The notes under the pieces: model-generated
What the model was told of the DNA's origin: nothing
What the model saw: the letters and a program-made list of their open reading frames with translations, nothing else
The model's database searches: none
Part shown: positions 1 to 7,352 of the stretch, one piece after another
Layout: every line of letters begins with the position of its first letter
Position numbering within the stretch: position 1 is the first letter of the stretch
Assembly: GCA_946541845.1 (NCBI GenBank)
Contig: CAMNJW010000001.1
Location: 60,499 to 124,498 of the forward strand
Length of the DNA stretch: 64,000 nt
Source of the DNA: an uncultured Methanobrevibacter sp.
GTDB taxonomy: Archaea; Methanobacteriota; Methanobacteria; Methanobacteriales; Methanobacteriaceae
Direction: 5' to 3'
Position numbers and translations under genes: made by a program

Positions 1-1
1 T

Positions 2-370
2 CCAATTATTGGATTGGTGATTGGATGCCTAATCATAAAAACAGCATATCAGATTGCAAAGGAGAATATAGACAATATTATGGGAAAAGTCCCATCCCAA
101 GAATTGATTAATGAAATAAGAGAAGTTGCAAACAAATCCATCAATGTAAATACAGCACATGATATAAAAGTAGATTACTTAGGAGCATATGCAACAGTTA
201 CATTACATATTGAGCTTGATGGAGACATGAGCTTAAATGAATCCCATAAATTAGCACATATTGTTCAGGAAAGCATTGTTAAAGAAATTCCTATAGTAAA
301 ATCAGCAACAGTACACACATGCCCAATAGGATTGGAATATAACCATGACCAAGAAATAGATAAATTATAA
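2..370 (+). CDS. Cation diffusion facilitator (CDF) transporter, C-terminal part
   Basis: The reading frame is open from the left edge of the window, so the 5' end is missing; about 122 residues remain. It begins in the last membrane segment (PIIGLVIGCLIIKTAYQIA) and continues into the cytosolic C-terminal domain of CDF metal exporters, with the usual pattern of a helix after the membrane, a beta strand around KVDYLGAYATVTLHIELDG, a His-bearing helix (ESHKLAHIVQESI) and a strand with HTCP. CDF proteins export divalent metals such as Zn2+, Mn2+ or Fe2+ in exchange for protons; the metal cannot be told from this fragment. Confidence 0.85.
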   Translation, partial: PIIGLVIGCLIIKTAYQIAKENIDNIMGKVPSQELINEIREVANKSINVNTAHDIKVDYLGAYATVTLHIELDGDMSLNESHKLAHIVQESIVKEIPIVKSATVHTCPIGLEYNHDQEIDKL

Positions 371-376
371 TAAAAG

Positions 377-460
377 CGCCGGGACGGGGATTTGAACCCC
401 GGAGGTCATATGACCATCGGATTAGCAGTCCGACGCCGTACCAGGCTGGGCCATCCCGAC
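377..460 (-). tRNA. tRNA-Ser (GCT anticodon)
   Basis: Read on the minus strand, the 84-nt sequence folds as a class II tRNA. The 7-bp acceptor stem is GTCGGGA with TCCCGGC (one G-U pair), the T-loop contains GGTTCAAATCC, the anticodon loop reads CTGCTAA (anticodon GCT) and there is a long variable arm (GGTCATATGACC). The discriminator is G at 377, as expected for serine tRNA. CCA is not encoded. Confidence 0.95.
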
Positions 461-559
461 ATATGAAAACAAGTATAATAAATTATATGTAAAAACTTAT
501 TTATAAACTTAATTATTTATTTAAATGGCATGTTCAAAAGTGGACTAATCTCAAAAATA

Positions 560-834
560 TAAGTGATCTAAAAAACCCAACTCCGCCCCGGGATTCTACA
601 AGCATTGAATGTTAACAGTAAAGCTGCTCCCTTCCGGGCCTGACCCATTTCCATATTGAAGATGACTAATCTTTACCCTCCAGTAAAAATCTCACCACCA
701 CCAATCCTGCAGGACGAGGTTTCTATGTTGTTTCTCTTAGGCTTATACTCTCTTAAAAAGCCGCCTCTTGAACTTCAACCGCACCAAAGGGGGTGTGTGC
801 TTACAGAGGACCCCTAACCCTCCGGTCTAGCCAC
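560..834 (-). ncRNA. ffs: Signal recognition particle RNA (archaeal 7S RNA)
   Basis: The minus strand contains the near-invariant SRP54-binding element GGCCCGGAAGGGAGCAGC (positions about 621-640, read in reverse) and an Alu-type 5' domain with GGTTAGGGG and GCGGTTGAAGTTCAAGAGGC near 740-820. The overall length of about 275 nt fits archaeal 7S RNA. The 5' end is placed at about 834 because a TATA box at 855-864 predicts a start there; the 3' end is approximate, set by pairing of the 5' and 3' termini (helix 1). It scaffolds SRP19 and SRP54 for co-translational membrane targeting. Confidence 0.93.
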
Positions 835-854
835 TAATAATTTATGACTTTAAT

Positions 855-864
855 CTTATATAAA
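855..864 (-). promoter_or_regulatory. TATA box of the SRP RNA gene
   Basis: TTTATATAAG on the minus strand lies about 25 bases before the inferred 5' end of the SRP RNA at 834, the standard archaeal TBP-site distance. Confidence 0.7.
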
Positions 865-899
865 TGTTCGTAAAAATCAATTACTGGAAAGAAAAAATA

Positions 900-951
900 T
901 TACTGTAATAAAAATTAAAAAGATTTCTAGAAAAAAATAAGATTACAGTAA
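900..951. repeat. Paired palindromes upstream of the SRP RNA promoter
   Basis: TTACTGTAAT (900-909) and ATTACAGTAA (942-951) are perfect reverse complements. Each half is itself nearly palindromic (ATTAC-N-GTAA). They lie between the end of the CBS gene and the SRP TATA box. They could be a hairpin behind the CBS gene or two operator copies; nothing decides between these. Confidence 0.45.
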
Positions 952-1001
952 CTCTCTAAAAAATAATTAAATTAAAAAATATAAAAAAATAATGATTTAA
1001 A

Positions 1002-1391
1002 TTAGAAAATCTCTTGAATGATATCTCCATCAGATATAATACCTACTAATTTTCCATTTTCAACTACAGGAAGTTGATTTAGGATTCCAGAAGAGGAAGC
1101 TTCTTTCATTATATTAATTGCAGTTTCCAAATCATCTTCAGGAGAAACAGTGACAACAGATTTAATCATTATTTCCTCAACAGCAGTTCCCAATTCATAT
1201 TTATCCAATATAAGATTATGGCCAACATCTGTTGCAGTAATAATGCCCACTAGTTTATCATCCTCAACTACGGGAAGAGAACTAATTTTATTTTTCATCA
1301 ATTTTTCAAATGCACAAACAACATCAATGTCTGAAGTGGTTGTTAGTACATCAGTTGTCATTATTTCCTTGACTTTCTTGCTCAACATCAT
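1002..1391 (-). CDS. Two-CBS-domain protein
   Basis: The protein has 129 residues that are essentially two CBS domains in tandem (about 7-62 and 70-127), with the typical VKEIMTTDVLTT opening and the repeated elements LPVVEDDKLVGIITATD and LPVVENGKLVGIISDGD. CBS pairs bind adenosyl ligands such as AMP, ATP or SAM and act as energy or ligand sensors. No effector domain is attached. The start overlaps the end of the upstream 2-phosphoglycerate kinase gene by 41 bp, so the two genes are probably co-transcribed and translationally coupled. The kinase may be its partner, but that is inference. Confidence 0.85.
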   Translation of the reverse strand: MMLSKKVKEIMTTDVLTTTSDIDVVCAFEKLMKNKISSLPVVEDDKLVGIITATDVGHNLILDKYELGTAVEEIMIKSVVTVSPEDDLETAINIMKEASSSGILNQLPVVENGKLVGIISDGDIIQEIF

Positions 1392-2280
1392 CTATACCTC
1401 CGAATTTTTCAAGTATATCATTTACCATGATATCTATTGTTTCATTTATATCCACATTGTTAATTATGCGAGAATCATGAATTTTAGCCTGTTCAACTAA
1501 AAATTTTTGTGTTTTTCTAATAGTGGAGAAGTTATCCATATATCTTTCAAGAGACCTTTTAACCCATGGTTGCCTACATCTTGAGTAAAATCTTTGTTTA
1601 TGTGCCTCTTCATCATCAACAGTTAAAGTGAATATAATTATATTATTATTTTCCATCAATTCCTGTTTGATGAACCCAGGAACAACATGAACACCTTCAA
1701 TGATTGTACTAATTCCTTCCTTAGCAGATCTTTCTATGATTGCTTCAATACCTACATTAACCACATCAACATGACTAATAAAACCTTCTATTACAGAATC
1801 AATCCGAATTGAAGGAGTTCTTATACTTTCATAAGCATCAAAACTTGATTTATGAATAACAGGACTTAACTCTTTAGAGACAATCTTCCTCATTACCTCC
1901 CGAATCATGTCAGTGCTGATAAGGTTTTTTAATCTCAATCTATTAGCTAACTCAAATGCCATGGAAGAAGTTCCCACACCAGATGCTCCTCCTATCAGGA
2001 TAATCAACGGTTTTTTTGAAGTTCTCAAAGACCTCAAATTTTTATATTTAATAGCAATATTTTCATCTATACTTTTTAGATGATTTAAGACAACATCCGC
2101 TAACTCATAGCTGGGAATTTCAGTAATATTCTTCTGAATTAACTTCGCTTCAATATCGCTGGCTATATCATAAGCTCTTTGGGACCCGATATCCGCAACA
2201 TTGAGTGAACGAGACAGGATTCCTTTAGAAAAAGGTTCTTTATACTTTTTACCATCTACATCTCCTGTAACCCAAATCAT
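1351..2280 (-). CDS. pgk2: 2-phosphoglycerate kinase
   Basis: The 309-residue protein has an N-terminal ATP-cone-like region (about 1-75) followed by a P-loop kinase domain with the Walker A sequence GGASGVGTSS at residues 97-106. This arrangement matches archaeal 2-phosphoglycerate kinase, which makes 2,3-bisphosphoglycerate for cyclic 2,3-diphosphoglycerate, a thermoprotectant and phosphate store of Methanobacteriales. The cyclic-DPG synthetase gene is not in this window. The downstream CBS gene overlaps its 3' end. Assignment is by family resemblance; other P-loop kinases are less likely because of the ATP cone. Confidence 0.85.
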   Translation of the reverse strand: MIWVTGDVDGKKYKEPFSKGILSRSLNVADIGSQRAYDIASDIEAKLIQKNITEIPSYELADVVLNHLKSIDENIAIKYKNLRSLRTSKKPLIILIGGASGVGTSSMAFELANRLRLKNLISTDMIREVMRKIVSKELSPVIHKSSFDAYESIRTPSIRIDSVIEGFISHVDVVNVGIEAIIERSAKEGISTIIEGVHVVPGFIKQELMENNNIIIFTLTVDDEEAHKQRFYSRCRQPWVKRSLERYMDNFSTIRKTQKFLVEQAKIHDSRIINNVDINETIDIMVNDILEKFGGIDDVEQESQGNNDN

Positions 2281-2409
2281 ATTATCACTCTTAATGTATT
2301 AATCTGAATTTATGTATAAAATTAATGTTAAATAAAAGTTGTTATTTGATTTTTGGTAAAAAGCAATGAAAAAATTAAATAAAAAAAGAAAAAAATAGTG
2401 AATAAAAGA

Positions 2410-3099
2410 TTATTCAGCTAAATCAATTATATCAATGTCATAATTAGAACCATCTTTGATATCAATTAAGATAGCCCCATTATCTTTGAGCATACCAGGA
2501 TTAGCCACATCTGTAGTTTTTCCGATTTTACTAAGTGACTTAGCCTCATGAATATGGCCGCAAAGATTTATTTCAGGCTCAAACTCATGAATAGATTTTT
2601 GAATACCTGAACTGCCTACATGTTCACCATTAGCAACTCTATCCGCTGCAGTATTGAATGGTGGTGCATGTGTAACTAATATTCTGACCTTAGGCACATC
2701 AGAATTATAAACATAGTCATAATTAGCTAATAGGTCATAAACTGCCCTGTAGATTTTATCGTCATCCATTTCACCAGGTGTGTCAAATGGAGTTGGATTA
2801 GATCCACCAAAACCAAATAGAATTGCGTCACCATATGCAACAATGTTATTATGAAGACAGAATGCAACATCATTAATAGCATTACAAATTCCATTAGGGT
2901 CACAGTTTCCAGGAATAGCTATTACATCTACTTCATATTCATAAATTTTATTAATAAAAGTTTCTACAAATTCTAAAGGTCCAAAATCAGTAATATCACC
3001 AAGAATCAAAACTAAATCAATGTCGTTGTTGCCTAAATAAGTATATAAATTCTCATTTTCTTCACCATGAACATCACTGATTGCTAAAATTTTAGTCAT
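2410..3099 (-). CDS. Calcineurin-like metallophosphoesterase
   Basis: The 229-residue protein carries the full metallophosphoesterase signature: DVHG near residue 8, GDITDFG near 35, GNCDP near 65, THAPP near 144 and CGHIHE near 176. These supply the Asp, His and Asn ligands of a dinuclear metal centre. The substrate is unknown; the family includes phosphodiesterases and nucleotidases. Start at ATG 3099 behind AGGTGATTAA. It follows the DUF2096 gene by 10 bp and so forms the end of a DUF749-DUF2096-phosphoesterase operon. Confidence 0.88.
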   Translation of the reverse strand: MTKILAISDVHGEENENLYTYLGNNDIDLVLILGDITDFGPLEFVETFINKIYEYEVDVIAIPGNCDPNGICNAINDVAFCLHNNIVAYGDAILFGFGGSNPTPFDTPGEMDDDKIYRAVYDLLANYDYVYNSDVPKVRILVTHAPPFNTAADRVANGEHVGSSGIQKSIHEFEPEINLCGHIHEAKSLSKIGKTTDVANPGMLKDNGAILIDIKDGSNYDIDIIDLAE

Positions 3100-3109
3100 T
3101 TAATCACCT

Positions 3110-3640
3110 TTAATCTTCTAAAAAGAAAGATCCCATCTCTTTTAAACCATTTTGGAGATCTTCTTTATCACCATGTAATTCAACAGTCACATCATCTTCA
3201 AATTCAATGATAAGACCATTCCATTCCGCAATTTCTTGGACTCTTTCTTCAGCTAAAGGAACTCTTAAATTAATTCTTCCAGTAGTTAATCCAGGAGGTG
3301 AATTCACAAGAAATTTTGACCTGGATTTAGGGAATTCAAGTACCTCTTCTCCCCTCATGACTCTTTTTAATAAGTCAAGCCATTGGTCAACATACTCTTC
3401 ACCCTCATTTTCTTCAGCAATTGTTAAAAGAGTAGCCTGAATACTATTTAAAGACATTTCTGCATTTGCTAAACCATTAATCAAATCTGGATGGGAAGGG
3501 TCTCTTTTATAAGAACTAATTGTAGACCTGATCAACCCCATCTCAGGGTTAATTCCTTGAGGAATTTGATATCCTCTTTTAATCAAATCTGTAATAAGAT
3601 TGTTTAGAACTAACCAATTTTGCTCAGATGGTAAGCTCAT
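3110..3640 (-). CDS. DUF2096 family protein
   Basis: A soluble 176-residue protein resembling the uncharacterised archaeal family DUF2096. It is largely helical in the N-terminal two thirds and ends in a mixed alpha/beta segment rich in acidic residues (EFEDDVTVELHGDKEDLQ). There are no cysteine clusters, membrane segments or nucleotide-binding loops. The start overlaps the end of the DUF749 gene by 4 bp and has the leader AGGTGGACATTT, so the two are coupled. Function unknown. Confidence 0.7.
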   Translation of the reverse strand: MSLPSEQNWLVLNNLITDLIKRGYQIPQGINPEMGLIRSTISSYKRDPSHPDLINGLANAEMSLNSIQATLLTIAEENEGEEYVDQWLDLLKRVMRGEEVLEFPKSRSKFLVNSPPGLTTGRINLRVPLAEERVQEIAEWNGLIIEFEDDVTVELHGDKEDLQNGLKEMGSFFLED

Positions 3641-3903
3641 AAATGTCCACCTATAATTTTTAAAGTAGTATGATTGATTTGAGCGTCAGCGTCTCTTAAT
3701 TCTTGTTCAATTTCATCAGTAGTAGAATAAGAGTCTAAAAATAATACATGATGGGTAGAAGTACCAGCAATATTTAAAATTGCCATTTCATCAGTAGGTT
3801 TAAGTTCTCTTTTATCAATAGCTGCTTTGAATTGAACATATGGTTCATATTCTTCCGGAAGGTCAGAATATTTAAATATTCCATCTAATGTTGCTACAAA
3901 CAT
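3637..3903 (-). CDS. DUF749 family protein
   Basis: A small soluble protein of 88 residues, matching in length and pattern the methanogen family DUF749 (opening MFVATLDGIFKYSDLPEEYE). It is the first gene of the three-gene unit with DUF2096 and a metallophosphoesterase. The leader contains GAGGTGTAATT before the ATG. No catalytic motif is visible and the function is unknown. Confidence 0.7.
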   Translation of the reverse strand: MFVATLDGIFKYSDLPEEYEPYVQFKAAIDKRELKPTDEMAILNIAGTSTHHVLFLDSYSTTDEIEQELRDADAQINHTTLKIIGGHL

Positions 3904-3994
3904 ATAATTACACCTCTAATTTATATCATTTAATTTTATTTAACTAATCATATATAAACATGATTACGAATTATTCGCATGAATACAAACAAAA

Positions 3995-4033
3995 AAAAAT
4001 TTGATAAAAAAAAGTTATCACATATGATAACTT
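3995..4033 (-). terminator. Hairpin and U-run terminator behind hdrB
   Basis: On the minus strand, AAGTTATCA (4025-4033) and TGATAACTT (4012-4020) form a perfect 9-bp stem with a 4-nt loop, followed immediately by a run of seven T and later a second T-rich stretch. It lies 67 bp after the hdrB stop codon. Confidence 0.7.
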
Positions 4034-4099
4034 ATCCGAACTGTGTTTTCAATGCCTAGAAAAAATAAAAAAATAAAAAGGATTTAAAATCCTTTAAAT

Positions 4100-4987
4100 C
4101 TATTCACCTAATGCTTTTTTGATTGCAGGAGTTGCATCAATTTTTTGAGCATCGAAGGTTAATTCTTCAGCAGATAATCCCATAGCTAATCCGTATAATT
4201 GAGCTAAGTGGAATACTGGAAGTGCAAAGTCAGTTCCGTATCTTTCGTTTACTTCAGTTTGACCTTGGTCAAATTGCATGTGACAGAAAGGACATACGTT
4301 AACAATTGCATCTACACCTGCTTCAGTCATGTGTTCGAGTTTTTCTTTAGTGAAACTAGTAGTTACATCTAAATCTCTAGCTCTTAAACCTCCACCAGCA
4401 CCACAGCACATCATTTTGTCTTTGTAGTCAACGGATTTTGCACCGGTGATTTCTACAAGGTCATCTAAGATGGATGGGTTTTCAGCTTGATCTTCGATAC
4501 CAATAGTTTTGGTAGGTTTTAAGAAGTGGCAACCGTAGTGTACTGCAACATTTAAGTCTAAAGGTTTTTCAATTAAGGAAGCTAATTTTTCGTAACCAAC
4601 GTCATCTCTTAAGATTTGAGCAAAGTGTTTTACATTAATAGTTCCTTTGAATTCTCTACCAATTTCTGCTAAGTTTTCGTTGATTTTAGCTTTTTTAGCT
4701 TCATCTTCTTTTAACATGTGGTTACATTCGAATAAAGAACCGAAACATCCGTTACATTCGGTCATGATGTCAGCACCCATGTCTTCTGCAAGGGTTAAGT
4801 TACGAGCTGCGATAGTAGCCCAAGTTTCTTCATCAAAAGATCCGAATACACCAGGAGCAGGACAACAAGATGCTCCTTCCATATCTTTTAATTCAATATC
4901 TAATGCTTCAAATAATTTTCTGGTAGCTTTTTCAACACCAGGATAACGGTTGTTCATAATACAACCTAAGAAGTATGCAATTTCCAT
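4100..4987 (-). CDS. hdrB: CoB-CoM heterodisulfide reductase subunit B
   Basis: This is the 295-residue catalytic subunit that reduces the CoM-S-S-CoB heterodisulfide at the end of methanogenesis. Both CCG domains are visible: C9, C41-C42, C78 and C81 in the first, and CHFLKP, CCGAGGGLR and CPFCH (about 153-234) in the second. In the family these bind two non-cubane 4Fe-4S clusters. The gene follows hdrC by 21 bp on the same strand. The HdrA partner is not in the window, as is usual for Methanobacteriales, where hdrA is elsewhere. Confidence 0.97.
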   Translation of the reverse strand: MEIAYFLGCIMNNRYPGVEKATRKLFEALDIELKDMEGASCCPAPGVFGSFDEETWATIAARNLTLAEDMGADIMTECNGCFGSLFECNHMLKEDEAKKAKINENLAEIGREFKGTINVKHFAQILRDDVGYEKLASLIEKPLDLNVAVHYGCHFLKPTKTIGIEDQAENPSILDDLVEITGAKSVDYKDKMMCCGAGGGLRARDLDVTTSFTKEKLEHMTEAGVDAIVNVCPFCHMQFDQGQTEVNERYGTDFALPVFHLAQLYGLAMGLSAEELTFDAQKIDATPAIKKALGE

Positions 4988-5008
4988 ATTATAACTCTCC
5001 TCATAAAT

Positions 5009-6007
5009 CTATTCTTTTAATCCGCCGGTTGCTTCGTCATAACCGATTAATTCGTCGAATGCGGTAATTTTACATAATTTTTGTACTTCTTCTAAAGCTT
5101 CAGGATAAGCGTGAGTTGTAGGTGGTACTTCAGGAAGACCAATTTTAGTTCTTAAAGCTTTTGCAGCATCGTTAATAGGTACAGCGTGACCAGTATTCAT
5201 TACATATACACCAGTCATTTTGTGAGGTTTAGCCATGTATCCAGCGTGAGCTGCGATGTTACGTGCTTTTTTGATAATTTCTACAATTTTAACACTTCTG
5301 AGACATCTTTCTTGACAGGTGTAACAGGTAGTACACATCCATAATGCGTCATCAGAAATAACTTCTTCTTTTAAACCTAATAAACATTTTCTGACAATTT
5401 GTCTTACTTTGTAAGGGGTTCTTCTTCCAGATGGGCAACTACCACTACAGGTACCACATTGGAAACAGTGTTTTACAGTTTCGATACCTGCGTCAATAAA
5501 TTCAGCAGTGAAATCTGGATCACGATTACTATCATTTAATAATTCTTTATCAGTCAATAAAGTCATAGTATCTCTCTCTTTATCATTATTGTTTGAATCT
5601 TCTTCAACTTCCTCAACAACATCTTCAGTTGTCTCGTCTTCATCTTCAGGAGCTTCAATCTCTTCAGGAACTTCTTCCTCAACAGTTTCAACTTCTTCAG
5701 GAGCTTCTTCCACAGGTTCTGCTTCTGCAGGAGCTTCAACTTCTTCAGGAACTTCTTCCTCAACAGCTTCAGCTTCTTCCACAATTTCTTCAGATGAATC
5801 TTCTACAGGATCGATGTCTTTTTTGAAAGTTAAATCTTTTGGACTATCTTCTTCTGTTTTGACTTCAGAAGCGATAGTTTCTTCTACTTTTTGTGAAGAT
5901 GTAACTTCGACATCATTAGATGTGTTTGAAACATCGTTGCTGATGTCTGCTTCTTCTTTCTCATTATCTCCTTTAAATAAGGATTTAAGACGATTTATTA
6001 TAGACAT
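5009..6007 (-). CDS. hdrC: Heterodisulfide reductase subunit C with acidic N-terminal extension
   Basis: The C-terminal 185 residues are a normal HdrC: two CxxCxxCxxxC ferredoxin motifs (CFQCGTCSGSC and CTTCYTCQERC) that wire electrons from HdrA to HdrB. In front lies a long extension: an amphipathic opening (MSIINRLKSLFKGDNE), then about 120 residues dominated by Glu, Val, Pro and Ala. Three starts are possible. ATG 6007 is chosen because GAGGTG stands 7 bases before it; ATG 6031 has GGAG at 8 bases and adds eight residues; ATG 5566 (MTLLTDKELL, behind GAGAGAGATACT) would give a standard-size HdrC. A product from 5566 in addition to the long form is possible. Confidence 0.9.
   Translation of the reverse strand: MSIINRLKSLFKGDNEKEEADISNDVSNTSNDVEVTSSQKVEETIASEVKTEEDSPKDLTFKKDIDPVEDSSEEIVEEAEAVEEEVPEEVEAPAEAEPVEEAPEEVETVEEEVPEEIEAPEDEDETTEDVVEEVEEDSNNNDKERDTMTLLTDKELLNDSNRDPDFTAEFIDAGIETVKHCFQCGTCSGSCPSGRRTPYKVRQIVRKCLLGLKEEVISDDALWMCTTCYTCQERCLRSVKIVEIIKKARNIAAHAGYMAKPHKMTGVYVMNTGHAVPINDAAKALRTKIGLPEVPPTTHAYPEALEEVQKLCKITAFDELIGYDEATGGLKE
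5594..5797 (-). repeat. Glu/Val/Pro low-complexity repeat inside hdrC
   Basis: The DNA encodes an imperfect tandem run of blocks like VEEEVPEEVEAPAEAEPVEE and VEEEVPEEIEAPED. At nucleotide level the same GAAGAA/GTTCC units recur, so the segment looks expanded by slippage. The opposite strand shows a spurious Ser-rich reading frame as a by-product. Confidence 0.8.
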
Positions 6008-6073
6008 TGAAAACACACCTCGGATAATCATCGGATAATCTCCTCAAATCCATACTAATATTCTTTAAAAATT

Positions 6074-6084
6074 CATATATAAAG
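6074..6084 (-). promoter_or_regulatory. hdrC-hdrB promoter TATA box
   Basis: CTTTATATATG on the minus strand predicts a start near 6054, about 47 bases before the preferred hdrC start codon. Three related elements lie upstream of it: TAGTGTAA (6102-6109), TTACACCTAA (6119-6128, inverted) and TTAGTGTAA (6161-6169). Confidence 0.55.
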
Positions 6085-6191
6085 GTTACTAAAATTTTAG
6101 CTAGTGTAACCTAAATGATTACACCTAATGAAAAATTTTTATTAACCTAAAAAACAAAAATTAGTGTAAGAACTAAAATAGGTAGACATAA

Positions 6192-6935
6192 ATGATAAAA
6201 AAATTCGAAATTAAATCACATGACGGCCCCGGAAGAATTGGAAAACTTGACAATAATCTTACCCCAAAAATATTTTTCAAGGAAGAGATGAAAATTGCAC
6301 CAAGCGAAGGATCAGCACACAACGTTGACAGGGAAATTGCTGAATTCAATGTTAAGGAAACATTAAGATTGGCTAAGGAAAACGTTGATGAGTGCGATAT
6401 TGCCGTAATACAGGGCTCCAAATACATAGACTTGCGAATTGAATGTTTAAAAGAATTAGAGGAAATCGGATACAATGGATTTATAATAGCAAATGGAGAT
6501 TCATTGCTTACCAATTCCAGAGATCTTGTTGAAATCATTGTATCTCTAAAAAAAGAAGCTAAAAAAACAAGTTATTTCATATTCCCATTTTGCGAACTTT
6601 CATTTATGCCTATTTTAACATATATGGGAATTGATGGATTTTTAGCTGATGCCGCTAATTATTATAGTCATTTAAATGTCCTACAAACTCCGACCAAATC
6701 ATATGACCTGAATAGCTACCCTATTTATGAGGAGATTTCACAAAAAGATTTGGAAAAAAAGAATCTTGAAAATATGGAATTTGTAATTCGTGAAATACAT
6801 GCACACATGAAAAATAAATCCTTGAGAAATCTTGTAGAAGAACGTTCCGGAACAACTCCACAAAATATCTCAACTTTAAAAATACTTGACAGGACACAAA
6901 TGGACTACCTGCTTGAATATACACAGTTATTTTAA
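6192..6935 (+). CDS. tRNA-guanine transglycosylase/archaeosine synthase-like protein
   Basis: The opening FEIKSHDGPGRIGKL resembles the N-terminus of archaeosine tRNA-ribosyltransferases and ArcS (the pattern FEIK..DG.ARIGKL..TP). The remaining 247 residues keep parts of the TIM-barrel core, for example the strand-turns YNGFIIANGDSL and FIFPFCELSFMPILTYMGIDGF. Full TGT or ArcS proteins are much longer and carry zinc-ligand cysteines and a PUA domain; neither is present here. It is therefore a short paralogue or a split ArcS component. It is divergent from hdrC, and its end overlaps the next minus-strand gene by 9 bp. Confidence 0.55.
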   Translation: MIKKFEIKSHDGPGRIGKLDNNLTPKIFFKEEMKIAPSEGSAHNVDREIAEFNVKETLRLAKENVDECDIAVIQGSKYIDLRIECLKELEEIGYNGFIIANGDSLLTNSRDLVEIIVSLKKEAKKTSYFIFPFCELSFMPILTYMGIDGFLADAANYYSHLNVLQTPTKSYDLNSYPIYEEISQKDLEKKNLENMEFVIREIHAHMKNKSLRNLVEERSGTTPQNISTLKILDRTQMDYLLEYTQLF

Positions 6936-7349
6936 AATTTTAAATGATGAAATAATATTTTTGAATTCCTCTTCAGCCTCACCGGACACATCTAGTGTCC
7001 TGAGTTCAAAAATATAAATATCTCCTTTTTCTATGAACACATAAGTATGGATGTCAAAGTTAATATCGGGAGTGTCCATATTTGCATGAAGTTTTATTGC
7101 ATCCTTATCCGCAATCCTGATAAAATCAGAGGCTAAAATCACACCACCATCATCAGAGATTACATCTTCCATGAATATTTTATAATCATCCAGATTTGTG
7201 GCGGTTGGAAACATTACAGCATTAATTAGGTTATCCTGACCCTTGGATAATGTTGCAATACAATCGGGATTGGATAAAATATCTGCCTTTTCAACTTCCC
7301 ATGTGCCGGGATATTCAAAAGTGATATTTCCGGTATTGAATGTTCTCAT
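6927..7349 (-). CDS. PsbP-like/DUF1795-like small protein
   Basis: A 140-residue protein with the pattern of PsbP-like folds: an opening strand pair (GNITFEYPGTWEVE), a conserved middle and a C-terminal helix (AEEEFKNIISSFKI). There is no signal peptide, so it is probably cytosolic. Such short proteins are common in Methanobrevibacter, but their role is unknown. It lies 3 bp after the coiled-coil gene and is likely in one operon with it. Confidence 0.5.
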   Translation of the reverse strand: MRTFNTGNITFEYPGTWEVEKADILSNPDCIATLSKGQDNLINAVMFPTATNLDDYKIFMEDVISDDGGVILASDFIRIADKDAIKLHANMDTPDINFDIHTYVFIEKGDIYIFELRTLDVSGEAEEEFKNIISSFKILK

Positions 7350-7352
7350 AAA

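Noticed and set aside
5508..6038. Ser-rich 176-residue frame on the plus strand opposite hdrC
   Set aside because: It is the antisense of the Glu-rich repeat (GAA/GAG read as TTC/CTC, and shifted frames give Ser). It has no ribosome site and ends with the hdrC frame.
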